From Streptomyces wedmorensis (GTDB taxonomy: Bacteria > Actinomycetota > Actinomycetes > Streptomycetales > Streptomycetaceae), in assembly GCF_000716445.1 (NCBI RefSeq), contig NZ_JNWK01000023.1, forward strand, positions 1 to 64,000: a DNA stretch of 64,000 nucleotides. Direction: 5' to 3'. Positions 25,480 through 37,102 of the stretch are shown in pieces. Below the pieces are notes generated by a model that saw nothing but the letters and a program-made list of their open reading frames with translations, did not search any database and was not told where the DNA came from. Both the position numbers and the translations under genes were made by a program. Each line of letters opens with the position of its first letter. The first letter of the stretch is position 1.

Positions 25480-26127
25480 CTATCCGGCCACCGGCAGCCA
25501 CCGGGCGGCCGTCCGCGGGCCGAGCCCCAGCGCCCTGGCCTCCTCCAGATCGGCCCCGGTGTCCACGTCCCGGCGTACGGAATCCACCCCTGCGAGCCGG
25601 ATTTCCACCGCTCCCGACGACAAATGCCGCAGCCTCGACGCGCCCCCGAATGCCGGTTCCAATTCCACCCCCGGACCCGCCGAGAGGAATGTCGTACCTA
25701 TTTCGGCGGCATCCGCGAGAAATGCCCTCGGAAAATTCAGGGCCGCGTCCAGGACCCGGGTCAGCTCCGCGGGCCGCAGCGCCGGCAGGTCCGCGTTGAG
25801 CGCGGCCACCCGCGCGTGCGGCCGCCCCGCCCGTACCGCACGGACCCCGTGCGCGAGCGCCGCGTTGAGCCCCTCCGCCGGAAGGTCCGGCACGACCCGC
25901 GCGCCCAGCGCCGCCAGCGCCGCACCGGCCGCGGGATCGTCCGTGACGACCACCACATCCCGTACGCGCGCGCAGTTCAGCACCGCGTCCACGGTGTCCT
26001 CGGCGAACGCCAGCGCGAGCCGGGGGCGTAACCGGGCTCCCGCCGCCGCTGCCAGTCTGCTCTTCGCCAGGGCAAGGGGCTTCAGGGGTACGACCAGCGA
26101 CCAGTCGTCGTCCGTATCCGTGTTCAT
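25480..26127 (-). CDS. cofC: 2-phospho-L-lactate / phosphoenolpyruvate guanylyltransferase (F420 biosynthesis)
   Basis: 215 aa. It activates phospholactate or phosphoenolpyruvate with GTP to give the side-chain donor of cofactor F420 (FbiD/CofC family). The nucleotide-binding start LVVPLKPLALAKSRL (about 11-25), DVVVVTDD, the metal Asp in ALNADLPAL, and the FGGASRLRH region are all present. ATG at 26127 is the family start; the frame is open upstream. Its 69-aa neighbour shares the operon. An F420-type LLM oxidoreductase occurs at 50169-51140. Confidence 0.88.
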   Translation of the reverse strand: MNTDTDDDWSLVVPLKPLALAKSRLAAAAGARLRPRLALAFAEDTVDAVLNCARVRDVVVVTDDPAAGAALAALGARVVPDLPAEGLNAALAHGVRAVRAGRPHARVAALNADLPALRPAELTRVLDAALNFPRAFLADAAEIGTTFLSAGPGVELEPAFGGASRLRHLSSGAVEIRLAGVDSVRRDVDTGADLEEARALGLGPRTAARWLPVAG

Positions 26128-26254
26128 CGGAGCCCATTCTGTCCCGCCCACGCGGTCCGCCGGGGGCCCCGGGGCGTACGGTGTCACTCGACAGACCAGG
26201 AGCACGGGGCGACACTTGACCCCCTGCCAGCCAGTCCCGGAGAAAGGTGTCCGA

Positions 26255-27007
26255 GTGCCCCGCCGCAGAATCGGCTTCTGGTACCGCCTCGCGGCGGTCA
26301 TCGCCAAACCCCCCCTGGTGGTTCTGTTCAAGCGGGACTGGCGCGGCATGGAGCACATCCCGGCCGACGGCGGATTCATCACCGCGGTCAACCACAACTC
26401 CTACCTGGACCCGCTGTCGTACGCGCATTACCAGTACAACACCGGCCGTGTCCCGCGCCTCCTGGCCAAGGCGGGCCTCTTCAAGGCCCCCTTCGTCGGC
26501 ATGATGCTGCGCGGCACCGGGCAGATCCCGGTCTACCGCGAGACCACCAACGCGCTGGACGCCTTCCGCGCCGCCGTCGACGCCATCGAGCGCGGCGAGT
26601 GCGTCGCCTTCTACCCCGAGGGCACCCTCACCCGCGACCCCGACATGTGGCCCATGGCGGGCAAGACCGGCGCCGCCCGCGTCGCCCTGCTCACCCAGGC
26701 CCCCGTGATCCCGGTGGCCCAGTGGGGAGCCAACCTCGCGATGCCGCCGTACGCCAAGGAGAACAAGCTCAGCCTGTTCCCCCGCAAGACGCTGATCGTG
26801 CAGGCCGGTCCGCCCGTCGACCTCTCCCGCTTCCACGGCCTGGAGCCGACGCCCGAGGTACTCCGCGAGGCCACCGAGACCATCATGGCCGCCATCACCG
26901 CCCTCCTGGAGGAGGTCCGCGGCGAGAAGGCGCCCGCCGAACCGTACGACCACCGCAAGGCCCGCCTGGAACAGCGGCGCAAGGCCGCCGAGGAGCGCAC
27001 CAAGTGA
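26255..27007 (+). CDS. Lysophospholipid (1-acylglycerol-3-phosphate) acyltransferase, PlsC family
   Basis: 250 aa. It adds the second acyl chain during phospholipid synthesis at the inner face of the membrane. Motif I NHNSYLD (HX4D, about 46-52), motif III FYPEGTLTRD (about 121-130) and an N-terminal hydrophobic helix (LAAVIAKPPLVVLF) are seen. GTG 26255 is chosen because ggagaaagg sits at the right distance; the open frame runs upstream as a shadow over cofC. Its stop overlaps the gpsA start (GTGA), which fits a shared glycerol-3-phosphate pathway. Confidence 0.9.
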   Translation: MPRRRIGFWYRLAAVIAKPPLVVLFKRDWRGMEHIPADGGFITAVNHNSYLDPLSYAHYQYNTGRVPRLLAKAGLFKAPFVGMMLRGTGQIPVYRETTNALDAFRAAVDAIERGECVAFYPEGTLTRDPDMWPMAGKTGAARVALLTQAPVIPVAQWGANLAMPPYAKENKLSLFPRKTLIVQAGPPVDLSRFHGLEPTPEVLREATETIMAAITALLEEVRGEKAPAEPYDHRKARLEQRRKAAEERTK

Positions 27008-28005
27008 CCAAGGCAGCCGTCTTCGGCAACGGATCCTGGGGCACCGCCTTCGCCATGGTGCTCGCCGACGCGGGATGCGAGGTGAGCCTCTGGGGCCGCC
27101 GCGCCGAACTCGCCAAGGAGATCAACGCCACCCGGACCAACCCCGACTACCTGCCGGGCGTCGAACTCCCGGGGACGATCACGGCCACCGCGGACCCGGC
27201 CGAGGCCGCCCACGGCGCCGACTTCACCGTCCTCGTCGTCCCCTCCCAGACCCTGCGCGGCAACCTCGCCGCCTGGAAGCCGCTGCTCGCCCCGGACACC
27301 GTCCTCGTCTCCCTCATGAAGGGCGTCGAACTCGGCACCGCGAAGCGCATGAGCGAGGTCATCACCGAGGTCGCCGACGTGCCCGCCGAGCGCGTGGCCG
27401 TCCTCACCGGCCCCAACCTGGCCAAGGAGATCGCCGCCCGGCAGCCCGCCGCCGCCGTCGTCGCCTGCGTCGACGAGACCGTCGCCCAGCGCCTCCAGAC
27501 CGCCTGCATGACCCCGTACTTCCGCCCGTACACCAACACCGACGTGGTGGGCTGCGAGCTCGGCGGCGCCGTGAAGAACGTCATCGGCCTCGCCGTCGGC
27601 ATCGCCAACGGCATGGGCCTCGGCGACAACTCCAAGGCCACGCTCATCACCCGCGGCCTCGCCGAGACCACCCGCCTCGGCCTCGCCATGGGCGCCGACC
27701 CGCTCACCTTCTCCGGCCTCGCCGGCCTCGGCGACCTGGTCGCCACCTGCTCGTCGCCGCTCTCCCGGAACAACACCTTCGGCACCAACCTCGGCCGCGG
27801 GATGACCCTCCAGGAGACCATCGCGGCCACCAAGCAGACCGCCGAGGGCGTCAAGTCCTGCGAGTCCGTGCTCGATCTGGGCCGCCGCCACGGCGTCGAC
27901 ATGCCGATCACCGAGACCGTCGTCTCGATCGTCCACGACGGCAAGCCGCCGATCGTCGCGCTCAAGGAGCTCATGTCGCGCTCGGCCAAGCCCGAGCGCC
28001 GCTGA
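27004..28005 (+). CDS. gpsA: Glycerol-3-phosphate dehydrogenase [NAD(P)+]
   Basis: 333 aa. It reduces dihydroxyacetone phosphate to sn-glycerol-3-phosphate for phospholipids. Rossmann motif FGNGSWGTAFA (about 7-17), SLMKGVELGT (catalytic Lys region, about 101-110), and the helical C-terminal signature GGAVKNVIGLAVGIANG with DNSKATLITRGLAE are complete. GTG at 27004 overlaps the acyltransferase stop by 4 bp, so the two are translationally coupled. Confidence 0.97.
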   Translation: MTKAAVFGNGSWGTAFAMVLADAGCEVSLWGRRAELAKEINATRTNPDYLPGVELPGTITATADPAEAAHGADFTVLVVPSQTLRGNLAAWKPLLAPDTVLVSLMKGVELGTAKRMSEVITEVADVPAERVAVLTGPNLAKEIAARQPAAAVVACVDETVAQRLQTACMTPYFRPYTNTDVVGCELGGAVKNVIGLAVGIANGMGLGDNSKATLITRGLAETTRLGLAMGADPLTFSGLAGLGDLVATCSSPLSRNNTFGTNLGRGMTLQETIAATKQTAEGVKSCESVLDLGRRHGVDMPITETVVSIVHDGKPPIVALKELMSRSAKPERR

Positions 28006-28102
28006 ACCCCACCGGGCCGGTGTCGCCCCCGCTGCGCCGTACGCGCGAGGCGGCAGCGGGGCGCTCAGGAGTTCGGGAGTCGCAGGGTACGCTCATCGCG
28101 AT

Positions 28103-29242
<1,140 letters not shown>

Positions 29243-29272
29243 GCACGGCGGAACACCCGGTCCGGAGTGCGG

Positions 29273-29764
29273 CTAGCCGCACTCCGGGTCCAGGCCGCAG
29301 GGGACGGTCCTCGCCACGGGGGCGGCGAGATCCACGAGCGGCCCGATGTCGTGCGCGTACCGCTCGTCGAGGCCGACCTCGACGTAGGTCTTCCGGTACA
29401 CGGTGGTGAGGCGGGGGCCGCCGTCCGTGGGCTCCAGCATCCAGCGCACGCCGTTCACGGAGACGCCCTGCGCCTTCGGATCGCTCATCTTTTCGGGCCG
29501 GGGGACCCCGCAGCGCAGTACGATCGCACCGTCACCCCACCCGGCGGTCAGCTCGGAGCCGGGCTCCGGATCACTCCGTTCCAGCCCCGCCACGGTGTCG
29601 GGAAGCTCCTTCGCCAAAGCCTGGCAGAAGGCGGCCTCCTCCACCGGGGGGCTGGGAACCTCGACGGACGCCGCGGCGCCCGTCGAGGAGCAGCCGGCGA
29701 CGGCCAGCAGCAGGACAGCGGCCGACACGGCGGCGGGCAGGCCGAAAGGCCGGTGGGCAGACAT
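29273..29764 (-). CDS. DUF3515-family lipoprotein
   Basis: 163 aa. Signal peptide with lipobox LAVAGCSS (Cys about 25), so it is exported and lipid-anchored. Conserved pieces are FCQALAKELPDTVAGL, AIVLRCGVPRP and VRTVPCG; two Cys outside the lipobox (in RCGVPRP and PCGLDPECG) may pair. ATG 29764 is chosen because it places the signal peptide at the N-terminus. Function unknown. It sits between ddl and a RAM-domain gene and is conserved here in Streptomyces. Confidence 0.88.
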   Translation of the reverse strand: MSAHRPFGLPAAVSAAVLLLAVAGCSSTGAAASVEVPSPPVEEAAFCQALAKELPDTVAGLERSDPEPGSELTAGWGDGAIVLRCGVPRPEKMSDPKAQGVSVNGVRWMLEPTDGGPRLTTVYRKTYVEVGLDERYAHDIGPLVDLAAPVARTVPCGLDPECG

Positions 29765-29787
29765 CACCGGCCAAGGGTAGACGGGGG

Positions 29788-30021
29788 CTACAGATGAACG
29801 ACCGGGCAGGTGAGCGTGCGCGTGATGCCTTCCACTTGCTGGACCTTGGCGACCACCATGCGGCCGAGCTCGTCCACCGTGTCCGCCTGTGCGCGGACGA
29901 TGACGTCGTACGGACCGGTCACGTCTTCCGCCTGGAGCACCCCCGGGATCTTGGAGATGGTGTCGGCGACGGTCGACGCCTTGCCCACCTCGGTCTGGAT
30001 GAGGATGTACGCCTGAACCAC
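29788..30021 (-). CDS. Stand-alone RAM (Lrp/AsnC ligand-binding) domain protein
   Basis: 77 aa. It contains only the alpha-beta RAM fold of Lrp/AsnC regulators (MVQAYILIQTEVGKASTVAD, EDVTGPYDVIVRAQ, VDELGRMVVAKVQQVEGI) without the helix-turn-helix. Such small proteins bind amino acids and can act on their own or as partners of full regulators. GTG start at 30021 behind a strong ggagg. It is followed by the DUF3515 lipoprotein, 23 bp away, and the two are probably cotranscribed. Confidence 0.9.
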   Translation of the reverse strand: MVQAYILIQTEVGKASTVADTISKIPGVLQAEDVTGPYDVIVRAQADTVDELGRMVVAKVQQVEGITRTLTCPVVHL

Positions 30022-30147
30022 GGAACCTCCAGGGCGACCACGAGGATCTTGTGGGAGAAAGGGACGCCACGGTACCGCGTCGCCGCGGGCCGCGGGGAGA
30101 CCCGCGCGTCCCGGGGCACCCGGGGTGTGGCGTACGCAGCACAGAAG

Positions 30148-30167
30148 TTGACGGTCTACTTGACGGT
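30148..30167 (+). repeat. Direct repeat ttgacggt upstream of thiL
   Basis: Two copies of ttgacggt (30148-30155 and 30160-30167), 12 bp apart and about 90 bp before thiL. Either could be a -35 element or a regulator half-site. Confidence 0.35.
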
Positions 30168-30254
30168 ACCCAGCACGGTGACGGCCCGCGACCCGCGGCG
30201 CGCCCAGACGCGCCCCCGCCCGCCGGCCGGCACGAAGACACGAGGTGAGACGCG

Positions 30255-31213
30255 GTGAAGGGCACAGTCGGAGAGCTGGGCGAGTTCGGGCTCATCAGGG
30301 AGCTCACGTCCCGGCTCACCTCCACCCCCGCGGTGCGGATCGGGCCCGGTGACGACGCAGCGGTCGTCTCCGCCCCCGACCGGCGGGTGGTGGCCAGCAC
30401 GGACATCCTCCTCGAAGGACGTCACTTCCGCCGCGACTGGTCGACGGCGTACGACGTCGGCCGCAAGGCCGCCGCGCAGAACCTCGCCGACATCGCGGCC
30501 ATGGGCGCGGTCCCCACGGCGCTCCTCCTCGGCCTCGTCGTACCCGCCGAACTCCCCGTCACCTGGGCCACCGAACTCATGGACGGACTCCGCGATGAAT
30601 GTCAGGTCGCGGGCGCGGCGGTGGTCGGCGGCGACGTCGTCCGCGGCGACACGATCATGGTCTCCATCACCGCCCTCGGCGATCTGCGCAACCACGACCC
30701 GGTCACCCGGGGCGGCGCCCAGCCCGGCGACGTCGTCGCCTACACCGGCTGGCTCGGCTGGTCCGCCGCCGGATACGCGGTCCTGTCCCGCGGCTTCCGG
30801 TCCCCGCGCGCCTTCGTCGAGGCCCACCGCAGGCCCGAGCCGCCGTACCACGCGGGCCCCGCGGCCGCCGGGCTCGGCGCCACCGCCATGTGCGACGTCA
30901 GCGACGGCCTCATCGCCGACCTCGGCCACATCGCCGAGGCCAGCAAGGTCCGCATCGACCTGCGCTCCGGACTCATCGACATCCCCACCCAGATGAACGA
31001 CATCGGCCAGGCCGTCGGCGTCGACCCCATGCAGTGGGTGCTCACCGGGGGAGAGGACCACGCCATCGTGGCCACCTTCCCGCCCGACGTGAAGCTCCCC
31101 GCCCGCTGGAAGGTCATCGGCGAGGTCCTCAACCCCTCGGCGCTGCCGCAGGTCACCGTCGACGGGGCGCCCTGGCACAGCGTGGGCGGCTGGGACCACT
31201 TCGGGGAGACGGA

Positions 31214-31217
<4 letters not shown>
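30255..31217 (+). CDS. thiL: Thiamine-monophosphate kinase
   Basis: 320 aa. It phosphorylates thiamine phosphate to thiamine diphosphate, the last step of the pathway. The N-terminal Mg-ATP motif [10 protein letters not shown] (about 30-39), [20 protein letters not shown] (about 61-80), [10 protein letters not shown] and a C-terminal [12 protein letters not shown] (about 266-277) are in the normal PurM-like arrangement. GTG 30255 with gaggtgag upstream. Its stop overlaps the thiD start (GTGA). Confidence 0.96.
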
Positions 31218-32014
<797 letters not shown>

Positions 32015-32077
32015 GCCCGTCCGGCCCTGATCCGCCGGACGGGCCCCGGCGGCGGGCAGGGTTCTCCGGGCATGGCA

Positions 32078-32109
32078 AAAGGCCGGTTCACCTAGGTGAA
32101 CCGGCCTTT
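32078..32109. terminator. Bidirectional terminator between thiD and rpmB
   Basis: 32-bp perfect palindrome (arms aaaggccggttcacct / aggtgaaccggccttt) between convergent genes, with an A-run before and a T-run after. Confidence 0.9.
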
Positions 32110-32150
32110 CAAGGCAACCGCAGGGGCTGCGCTACGACAGAACGTCGCAA

Positions 32151-32336
32151 TTAGCGCGAGACCTTGCCGGCCTTGATGCACGAGGTGCAGACGTTGAGCC
32201 GCTTCGGCGTCCGACCGACCACGGCACGCACGCGCTGGATGTTCGGGTTCCAGCGACGGGACGTACGGCGGTGCGAGTGCGAAATGTTGTTGCCGAAGCC
32301 CGGCCCCTTGCCGCAGACGTCGCAGTTGGCAGCCAC
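32151..32336 (-). CDS. rpmB: 50S ribosomal protein L28, zinc-binding (C+) form
   Basis: 61 aa. It begins [20 protein letters not shown]. The CxxC pairs CDVC (about 4-7) and CTSC (about 50-53) form a zinc ribbon, so this is the C+ form used when zinc is plentiful. GTG start at 32336 with ggag upstream. On the minus strand a leader of about 100 nt lies between it and a possible promoter (TTCGTT-N18-TATGCT, 32473-32444). Confidence 0.96.
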   Translation of the reverse strand: MAANCDVCGKGPGFGNNISHSHRRTSRRWNPNIQRVRAVVGRTPKRLNVCTSCIKAGKVSR

Positions 32337-32572
32337 GGGTCACTCCAAAGACTTCAGAATTACGGTGAAATCCGGCGCACCGGAATCAGGAGTCTGAAGT
32401 GGCTTGCCGGGGAACGGCCCGGTGTGGACCGGGCAACCGAAGCAGCATACAACGCCTGCCTCGGTGGAACGAAACTACCATGGTCTCCGCCGACCTCGCC
32501 CCGGGCCCAGGTCACGACCCGGACACCCCGGGTCTACCCTGCGGTGAGCTCACCGCAGAAGGAGGACCCCCG

Positions 32573-34192
32573 TTGTCGCGAGCCCTTCAGCCTTTCGAGG
32601 AGCTCGTCGAGCTCGACGCGGAGGCGCTCCGGACCTGGTGCGCGCGGACGCTGGACGCCCTCGGCCGGGAGCGCGAGGACATCGACGCGATCAACGTCTA
32701 CCCGGTCGCCGACGGGGACACCGGCACCAACCTGTACCTGACGGCGGAAGCCGCCCACCAGGCCGTCGAAGAGGTCTTCGCCGCCTCCGCGCCCGACACC
32801 GCCGAGACCGTACGGGCCATGGCCCACGGCGCCCTGCTCGGCGCCCGCGGGAACTCCGGGACCATCCTCTCCCAGCTCCTGCGCGGCATGGCCGGCGTCC
32901 TCGCCGACGGATGTGACGGCGATCACCTCGCCCGCGCCCTCGCCGAGGCCGCGACCTCGGCCCGCCGGGCCGTCGCCCACCCCGTGGAAGGCACCATCCT
33001 CACCGTCGCGACCGCCGCCGCCGGCGCCTGCGCCACGGGCGGCACCCTCGTGGACGTGGCCAGGAACGCCTACGAGGGGGCCAGGACCGCCCTGGCGGCC
33101 ACCTCGGGGCAACTGGACGTCCTCGAACGCGCCGGAGTCGTGGACGCGGGCGGACAGGGCCTCGTGACGGTCCTCGGCGCCCTCCTCCAGACCGTGACCG
33201 GGCAGACCCCGCCCGACCCGGCGACGGCGCCCCGCCGCCCCGCCGCACCCGAACCGCACGAGGAGTGCGCCACCGACGGCGGGCCCGCCTACGAGGTGAT
33301 CTACCTCCTGGAAGCCGACGACACCGCCGTGGAACTGCTCCGCGGGCGGCTCGACGCCCTCGGGGAGTCCCTGGTCGTCGTCGGCGGCGACGGACTCTGG
33401 AACGTCCACGTGCACGTCGACGACGCCGGAGCCGCCGTCGAGGCGGGCATCGAGGCCGGCCGGCCGCACCGCATCCGCATCACCCACTTCGCGGCCGACT
33501 CCGCGGCCGCCACCGGACGCGGCGAACGCGCCCAGCGCGCCGTCGTCGCCGTCGTCCCCGGCGAAGGCCTCGCCGGACTCTGCGCCGAGGCCGGCGCCAC
33601 CACCGTCCGGACCCGCCCCGGCGAACAGCCCGCCGGCGACGAGCTCCTCGACGCCATCAGGCGGGCCCACGCGCGCGAGGTCGTCCTCCTCCCCAACGAC
33701 ACCGACCTGCGGCAGACCGCCGCGGCCGTCGCCGAACGCGCCAGGGCCGAGGGCATCCGCGTCGCCCTCATCCCGACCCGCGCCGCCGTCCAGGGCATCG
33801 CGGCCCTCGCCGTCCACGAACCCGACCGGCGCTTCGACGAGGACGTCGTCGCCATGACCGCCGCCGCCGGAGCCACCCGCTACGCCGAACTCGCCGTCGC
33901 CGAACGCCAGTCCTTCACCTCGGCCGGCGTCTGCCAGGCCGGCGACGTCCTCGGCCTCATCGAGGGCGACGTCGCCGTCATCGGCACGGACCTCGCCGAG
34001 ACCGCCCGCACCGTCCTGGACCGCATGCTCTCGGCGGGCGGCGAACTCGTCACCCTCGTCGTCGCCGACGACACCCCGCCCGACCTCGCCCCCGACCTGG
34101 AACGGCACGTCCGCCGCGGCTACCTGGCGGTCGACACCACCACGTACCACGCGGGCGCGGGGGCGCCGCCGCTGCTCATCGGGGTGGAATAG
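32573..34192 (+). CDS. DAK2-domain kinase, FakA/YloV family (fatty acid kinase-like)
   Basis: 539 aa. In firmicutes FakA phosphorylates fatty acids held by a DegV-type FakB. The N-terminal DAK2 domain has the metal-binding NVYPVADGDTGTNL (about 36-49) and the ATP lid GARGNSGTILSQLLRG (about 90-105). Two further alpha/beta domains follow (EVIYLLEADD; AVVAVVPGEGL), with TSAGVCQAGDVLGLIEGD near the C-terminus. I choose TTG 32573 because agaaggagga lies 7-8 nt upstream; an ATG at 32480 has no such site and would add a low-quality extension. No fakB is adjacent. recG follows 59 bp away. Confidence 0.85.
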   Translation: MSRALQPFEELVELDAEALRTWCARTLDALGREREDIDAINVYPVADGDTGTNLYLTAEAAHQAVEEVFAASAPDTAETVRAMAHGALLGARGNSGTILSQLLRGMAGVLADGCDGDHLARALAEAATSARRAVAHPVEGTILTVATAAAGACATGGTLVDVARNAYEGARTALAATSGQLDVLERAGVVDAGGQGLVTVLGALLQTVTGQTPPDPATAPRRPAAPEPHEECATDGGPAYEVIYLLEADDTAVELLRGRLDALGESLVVVGGDGLWNVHVHVDDAGAAVEAGIEAGRPHRIRITHFAADSAAATGRGERAQRAVVAVVPGEGLAGLCAEAGATTVRTRPGEQPAGDELLDAIRRAHAREVVLLPNDTDLRQTAAAVAERARAEGIRVALIPTRAAVQGIAALAVHEPDRRFDEDVVAMTAAAGATRYAELAVAERQSFTSAGVCQAGDVLGLIEGDVAVIGTDLAETARTVLDRMLSAGGELVTLVVADDTPPDLAPDLERHVRRGYLAVDTTTYHAGAGAPPLLIGVE

Positions 34193-34251
34193 GCCCCGTT
34201 CCGGGCGGTCGTCCACAGCCTTCGCGCCGACTGTCGGTCCCTTGGTGTGGA

Positions 34252-36453
34252 ATGGAACGCGTGCCCGCGCTCGACGAACCACTCAAGAAGTCACTCGGCC
34301 CCGCCACCGCCAAGGTCATGGCCGAGGCACTCGACCTGCACACGGTCGGCGACCTCCTCCACCACTACCCCCGCCGGTACGCCGAGCGCGGGGAGCTGAC
34401 CACCCTCGCCGACCTGCCGCTCGACGAGCACGTCACGGTGGTCGCCCAGGTCGCCGACGCCCGCGTGCTCACCTTCAACGGCGCCAAGGGGCGCGGCCAG
34501 CGCCTCGAAGTGACCATCACCGACGGCAGCGGCCGCCTGCAGCTGGTCTTCTTCGGCAAGGGCGTCCACAAGCCGCACAAGGACCTGCTGCCCGGCACCC
34601 GCGCGATGTTCTCCGGCAGGGTGTCGCTCTTCAACCGCCGCCTCCAGCTCGCCCACCCCGCGTACGAACTCCTCCGCGGCGACGGCGACGAGTCCGCCGA
34701 CAGCGTGGGCACCTGGGCCGGAGCCCTCATCCCGATCTACCCGGCCACCACCAAGCTGGAGTCCTGGAAGATCGCCAAGGCCGTCGACGCGGTCCTGCCC
34801 AGCGCCGGGGACGCCGTCGACCCCCTCCCGCCCGCCCTGCGCGAGGGTCGCGGCCTCACCGACCTGCCCGACGCCCTGCGGAGGATCCACCGGCCCCGCA
34901 CCAAGGCCGACATCGCCGACGCCCGCGAACGCCTCAAGTGGGACGAGGCCTTCGTCCTCCAGGTCGCCCTCGCCCGCCGCCGGCACGCCGACACCCAGCT
35001 CCCCGCCGTCCCCCGCCGCCCCACCCCCGACGGCATCCTCGACGCCTTCGACGCCAAGCTCCCCTTCACCCTCACCGACGGCCAGTCGAAGGTCTCCGCG
35101 GAGATCTTCGACGACCTCGCCACCGACCACCCCATGCACCGCCTGCTCCAGGGAGAGGTCGGTTCGGGGAAGACGATGGTGGCCCTGCGCGCCATGCTCG
35201 CCGTCGTCGACGCCGGGGGACAGGCCGCGATGCTCGCACCCACCGAGGTCCTCGCCCAGCAGCACCACCGCTCCGTCACCGAGATGATGGGCGAGCTGGC
35301 CGAGGGAGGGATGCTCGGCGGCGCCGAGCGCGCCACCAAGGTCGTCCTGCTCACCGGCTCCATGGGCGCCGCCGCCCGCCGCCATGCCCTGCTCGACCTG
35401 GTCACCGGCGAGGCCGGGATCGTCATCGGCACCCATGCCCTGATCGAGGACAAGGTGCAGTTCCACGACCTGGGTCTGGTCGTCGTCGACGAGCAGCACC
35501 GCTTCGGCGTCGAGCAGCGCGACGCCCTCCGGGGCAAGGGGAAGCAGCCGCCCCACCTGCTCGTGATGACCGCCACGCCCATCCCGCGCACCGTCGCCAT
35601 GACCGTCTTCGGCGACCTGGAGACCTCCGTCCTCGACCAGCTGCCCGCCGGCCGTTCGCCGATCGCCAGCCACGTCGTCCCCGCCGCCGACAAGCCGCAC
35701 TTCCTCGCGCGCGCCTGGGAACGGGTCCGCGAGGAGGTGGGGAACGGCCACCAGGCGTACGTGGTGTGCCCCCGCATCGGCGACGAGGAGGACCAGAAGA
35801 AGAAGGCCAGGGCCTCCGCCGAGGACGAGGCCGAGAAGCGCCCGCCGCTCGCCGTCCTCGACGTCGCCGAGCAGCTCGGCGCCGGCCCCCTCGCCGGACT
35901 GCGGATCGCCGTCCTGCACGGCCGCATGCACCCCGACGACAAGGACGACGTGATGCGCCGCTTCGCCGCCGGCGAGCTCGACGTCCTCGTCGCGACCACC
36001 GTCATCGAGGTCGGCGTCAACGTCCCCAACGCCACCGCCATGGTGATCATGGACGCCGACCGCTTCGGCGTCTCCCAGCTCCACCAGCTCCGCGGCCGCG
36101 TGGGCCGAGGCTCCGCACCCGGCCTCTGCCTCCTCGTCAGCGAGATGCCCGAGGCGAGCCCCGCCCGACAGCGTCTGGCCGCCGTCGCGGCCACCCTCGA
36201 CGGCTTCGAGCTCTCCCGCATCGACCTCGAACAGCGGCGCGAGGGCGACGTCCTCGGACAGGCCCAGTCCGGCGTCCGCTCCTCGCTGCGGGTGCTCACC
36301 GTCATCGACGACGAGGAGGTCATCACCGCCGCCCGCGAGGAGGCCACCGCCCTCGTCCTCGCCGACCCGGACCTCACCGGCCACCCGGGTCTGCGCACCG
36401 CGCTCGACGCCCTGCTCAGCGAGGAGCGGGAGGAGTACCTGGAGAAGGGCTGA
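34252..36453 (+). CDS. recG: ATP-dependent DNA helicase RecG
   Basis: 733 aa. Remodels stalled replication forks and recombination junctions. The wedge OB domain spans about 60-150 (VTVVAQVADARVLTFNG), the Walker A GEVGSGKTMVA lies at about 301-311, DEQHRFG is the DExH box, MTATPIPRT is motif III, and LHQLRGRVGRGS is motif VI. A Lys/Glu-rich insert (DEEDQKKKARASAEDEAEKR) lies in the second helicase lobe. ATG 34252 (MERVPAL) is used; GTG 34261 is an equally possible start. rsmD follows. Confidence 0.96.
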   Translation: MERVPALDEPLKKSLGPATAKVMAEALDLHTVGDLLHHYPRRYAERGELTTLADLPLDEHVTVVAQVADARVLTFNGAKGRGQRLEVTITDGSGRLQLVFFGKGVHKPHKDLLPGTRAMFSGRVSLFNRRLQLAHPAYELLRGDGDESADSVGTWAGALIPIYPATTKLESWKIAKAVDAVLPSAGDAVDPLPPALREGRGLTDLPDALRRIHRPRTKADIADARERLKWDEAFVLQVALARRRHADTQLPAVPRRPTPDGILDAFDAKLPFTLTDGQSKVSAEIFDDLATDHPMHRLLQGEVGSGKTMVALRAMLAVVDAGGQAAMLAPTEVLAQQHHRSVTEMMGELAEGGMLGGAERATKVVLLTGSMGAAARRHALLDLVTGEAGIVIGTHALIEDKVQFHDLGLVVVDEQHRFGVEQRDALRGKGKQPPHLLVMTATPIPRTVAMTVFGDLETSVLDQLPAGRSPIASHVVPAADKPHFLARAWERVREEVGNGHQAYVVCPRIGDEEDQKKKARASAEDEAEKRPPLAVLDVAEQLGAGPLAGLRIAVLHGRMHPDDKDDVMRRFAAGELDVLVATTVIEVGVNVPNATAMVIMDADRFGVSQLHQLRGRVGRGSAPGLCLLVSEMPEASPARQRLAAVAATLDGFELSRIDLEQRREGDVLGQAQSGVRSSLRVLTVIDDEEVITAAREEATALVLADPDLTGHPGLRTALDALLSEEREEYLEKG

Positions 36454-36520
36454 CCACGACCCGCCGACGGCGGTCATATCCTGAGACGTACGCACTGGAC
36501 GACGCAGGACGAGGACACCG

Positions 36521-37102
36521 ATGACCCGCGTGATCGCCGGCACGGCCGGCGGGCGCCGCCTGGCCGTGCCGCCAGGCAACGGCACCCGCCCCACCTCCGA
36601 CCGGGCGCGCGAGGGCCTCTTCTCCACCTGGGAGGCGTTCCACGGCCTCGCCGGGGCCCGGGTCGCCGACCTGTACGCGGGCTCCGGCGCCGTCGGCCTC
36701 GAAGCGCTCTCCCGCGGCGCCTCCCACGCCCTCCTCGTCGAGGCCGAGCCCCGCGCCGCCAGGACCGTCCGCGAGAACATCGCCTCGCTCGGCCTGCCCG
36801 GCGCCGAACTCCGCACCGGCAAGGCGGAGCAGATCGTGACGGGACCGGCCCCGGCCGACCCGTACGACCTGGTCTTCCTCGACCCGCCGTACGCCGTCGG
36901 GGACGCCGATCTCCGCGAGATTCTCCTCACACTGCGCTCGGGGGGCTGGCTGAGCGAGGATGCCCTCGTCACCGTGGAGCGCAGCACTCGAGGCGGTGAA
37001 TTCGGCTGGCCGGCCGGTTTCGAACCCCTGCGGTCCCGTCGTTACGGCGAGGGAACGTTTTGGTACGGTCGCGCCGCCTCTACGTGCGAAGACGCACGAT
37101 GA
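36521..37102 (+). CDS. rsmD: 16S rRNA (guanine966-N2)-methyltransferase
   Basis: 193 aa. SAM-dependent methylation of G966 in the small ribosomal subunit. [15 protein letters not shown] (about 23-37), the SAM motif [20 protein letters not shown] (about 47-66), and the catalytic DPPY ([11 protein letters not shown], about 123-133) are typical. The end of the frame overlaps an ATGA, but the next gene (coaD) most likely starts 26 bp downstream. Confidence 0.93.
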   Translation: MTRVIAGTAGGRRLAVPPGNGTRPTSDRAREGLFSTWEAFHGLAGARVADLYAGSGAVGLEALSRGASHALLVEAEPRAARTVRENIASLGLPGAELRTGKAEQIVTGPAPADPYDLVFLDPPYAVGDADLREILLTLRSGGWLSEDALVTVERSTRGGEFGWPAGFEPLRSRRYGEGTFWYGRAASTCEDAR

